In this document: one piece after another, positions 62,520 through 64,000 of the stretch
How positions within the stretch are numbered: position 1 is the first letter of the stretch
How the letters are laid out: each line of letters starts with the position of its first letter
Origin: Pseudomonas mosselii
Lineage (GTDB): Bacteria > Pseudomonadota > Gammaproteobacteria > Pseudomonadales > Pseudomonadaceae
DNA: 64,000 bases
Assembly: GCF_003205295.1 (NCBI RefSeq)
Contig: NZ_QJRP01000001.1
Location: 248,001-312,000 of the forward strand
Reading direction: 5' to 3'
Notes under the pieces: generated by a model
Databases searched by the model: none
What the model saw: only the letters and a program-made list of their open reading frames with translations
What the model was told of the DNA's origin: nothing
Position numbers and translations under genes: made by a program

Positions 62520-64000
62520 CAGAAGTTCATCTCCACACCCAGCAGCACGCCGTTGGCGCGCTCGTAGAGGTTGCCGCCCAGCGCCTGCTGGTACTCCGCG
62601 CGCACTTTCAGCGAACCACGGTAGGCGTTGTAGCGGTCGTCGTCGAACCACCACTGCCAGCGCACGCCGACCCCAGCGCGGGCGTCCTGGCGCCAGTCGT
62701 TGCTTGGGTCTTGGCTTGAGAACTCGAGAAAGCCGTAAGGCATGAGGGTCTGCGGCGACTGGCTCGGCAGTTTCCAGGCATGGCCCTGCTGGAAGCGCGA
62801 CAGCCAGGCATGGTCGCCGGCCCGGGTCCACCAGGCGGCGTCGAGGTAGAGGAAGCGTTCGTCCCAGTCGTCCTCGTCGATGCGCCAGTCGTTGCGATAC
62901 CGGCCCTGGTCGAGGAAAGACGCGGTGGCGCGCAGCAGCAGGTCGTTGCTCGACTCGGCGTTGTGGCGCAGGTCGCCCCAGTTGCCGCCGACCTTGGCCG
63001 GACTGAGCAGCTCGCCCAGGCTCAGGCCGCTGTAGTGTGTGCTGTCGATCTGACGCTGGTGGTACAACTCGGCGTACAGGTTGAGGTTGGCCTGGCCGAG
63101 TGGCTTGTAGCGCAGGCCCACGCCGGTGCCCATGCTCTGGGCGTAGTCGGTGCGGCTCTGGCCACCGAACAGCACGCGGCCATACACCGACAGGGTGCTG
63201 CCGTTGCGGCTAGGCTCCTCGCCCAGTGCATGGTCCCACATCGCCAGTTGCACGTTCTGCGATTGCGCCCGGCGGGAGCTGCCGGCGCGTGCGCCGTTGT
63301 CGAGGAACTTGTCGTTGGTCGAGGTACCGGCCGGCGACCAGGTGCTGGCCAAGGTGATGCTGTCGCGGCGCGACAAGGTCTCATGGGCGCGGCGCTGGCG
63401 GTACTTGCGTGCCTCGAGGCTGCCGTACTCGTCGTCGCCGTCGACCAGGTTGTGCTCCACGTCCAGTACCCGGCGCAATTCGCGGCGGGCCGAGGCGCTG
63501 TCCTCGGCCTCGTCGTAGCGCAGGGCCAGGGTCTCGCCCAGGCGGTAGTCCTCGGGGAAGTCGCGGGTGGCGCGTTCCAGATAGGGTATGGACTGGCGGC
63601 GTTGCTGCTTGTCCGCCGAGCCGGCCAGGCGCATGCCGTAGTCGGCGCGGTAGCGCGGCTGATCCGGCGCCAGGCGCACGGCCTCGGCCAGCCAGGCGGT
63701 GCTCTGGGCGCTGTCGCCGGCCTGCTGGGCGGTGCCGGCGGCGGCGTAGTAGTGATCGGCGCGCGGGGTGTGGCGCAGGGCTTCGCGCTGGAAGGCCAGG
63801 GCCTGCTGGGCGTCGCCCTGGCGTTGGGCGATGGCGGCGCCCAGGGCCCAGTCGTCGGCGTTGCGGTGCGCGGCCGCGTCCCAGTGGCGGCGGGCGGCGT
63901 CGGCATCGCCGGCGTTCAAGGCACCACGCGCCGCGGTCAGGCGAGCATTGTCGGTCCAGGCGTCGGTCGGCAGGCTGTTCCAGATCGGCAGCGCCGCCTC
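62519..64000 (-). CDS. nfrA: NfrA-like outer-membrane protein (phage N4 adsorption protein A), 5' end cut by window
   Basis: The C-terminal 493 residues of an NfrA homologue; the frame stays open to the window edge, so the N-terminus is missing. Visible TPR-like helical repeats (QRQGDAQQALAFQREALRHT, LAEAVRLAPDQPRYRADYGM) are followed by the NfrA C-terminal barrel domain (GVGLRYKPLGQANLNLYAEL, RWQWWFDDDRYNAYRGSLKV, ending GVEMNF). In E. coli NfrA is the outer-membrane part of the NGR exopolysaccharide system and the phage N4 receptor. It is coupled to the DUF4434 gene. Confidence 0.85.
   Translation of the reverse strand, partial: EAALPIWNSLPTDAWTDNARLTAARGALNAGDADAARRHWDAAAHRNADDWALGAAIAQRQGDAQQALAFQREALRHTPRADHYYAAAGTAQQAGDSAQSTAWLAEAVRLAPDQPRYRADYGMRLAGSADKQQRRQSIPYLERATRDFPEDYRLGETLALRYDEAEDSASARRELRRVLDVEHNLVDGDDEYGSLEARKYRQRRAHETLSRRDSITLASTWSPAGTSTNDKFLDNGARAGSSRRAQSQNVQLAMWDHALGEEPSRNGSTLSVYGRVLFGGQSRTDYAQSMGTGVGLRYKPLGQANLNLYAELYHQRQIDSTHYSGLSLGELLSPAKVGGNWGDLRHNAESSNDLLLRATASFLDQGRYRNDWRIDEDDWDERFLYLDAAWWTRAGDHAWLSRFQQGHAWKLPSQSPQTLMPYGFLEFSSQDPSNDWRQDARAGVGVRWQWWFDDDRYNAYRGSLKVRAEYQQALGGNLYERANGVLLGVEMNF

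Overview
The window is high-GC DNA from a fluorescent pseudomonad, most likely the Pseudomonas putida group. The support is codon use, many REP-type palindromes (for example GTGGGAGCGGGCTTGCCC-like cores), a PolB close to the E. coli enzyme, LpxO, paired FecI/FecR/receptor genes and two HAE1-type RND pumps. It is a chromosomal accessory and stress-response region. I saw no tRNA, rRNA, insertion sequence, prophage or CRISPR array. Both outermost genes run off the window.

Layout. 1-4.6 kb: a YqcI/YcgG-family protein with a LysE exporter and a divergent LysR, then a LysR divergent from an MFS exporter. 4.7-7.1 kb: DNA polymerase II. 7.2-11.7 kb: a 1506-residue toxin-like protein with leucine-rich repeats and a NEL ubiquitin-ligase domain. 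11.9-14.7 kb: a DUF4174 protein, then an HvfABC-type copper-RiPP operon whose precursor carries six EGKCG units and two EF-hands. 14.7-19.8 kb: an NDH-2-like oxidoreductase, a GlxA-type regulator, and a TonB receptor behind a cobalamin riboswitch. 19.8-23.5 kb: an outer-membrane barrel, GNAT, an AhpD-like protein, LpxO and ThpR. 23.5-27.5 kb: a FecI/FecR/TonB-receptor signalling unit.

27.6-34.6 kb: a quinone-reductase-like flavoprotein with a TetR repressor, an AraC regulator and alcohol dehydrogenase, small envelope genes, and an OmpR-type two-component system. 34.6-36.2 kb: a PstS-like/OmpA fusion behind a three-repeat Pho box. 36.2-46.4 kb: transporters (NCS1, EamA, three LysE), AraC and LysR regulators, a nitroreductase, an aldo/keto reductase and a Rieske-FAD reductase. 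46.5-60.3 kb: a complete RND tripartite pump, MobA, two HU-like genes, a second RND permease/adaptor pair without its own outer-membrane channel, and an RstAB-like two-component system divergent from it. 60.3-64 kb: a diguanylate cyclase, a DUF4434 protein and NfrA, resembling the E. coli NGR (phage N4 receptor) exopolysaccharide locus.

The genes that most clearly work together are hvfABC (copper-binding modified peptide), fecIR plus receptor (iron/siderophore sensing), the Pho-box PstS-OmpA gene (phosphate starvation), the two RND systems with their regulators, and the nfrA/DUF4434/GGDEF group. The strongest candidate for under-described biology is the hvfABC operon, because its precursor joins an EGKCG-repeat copper peptide to a calcium-type EF-hand pair and because a perfect 24-bp hairpin separates precursor from maturase.
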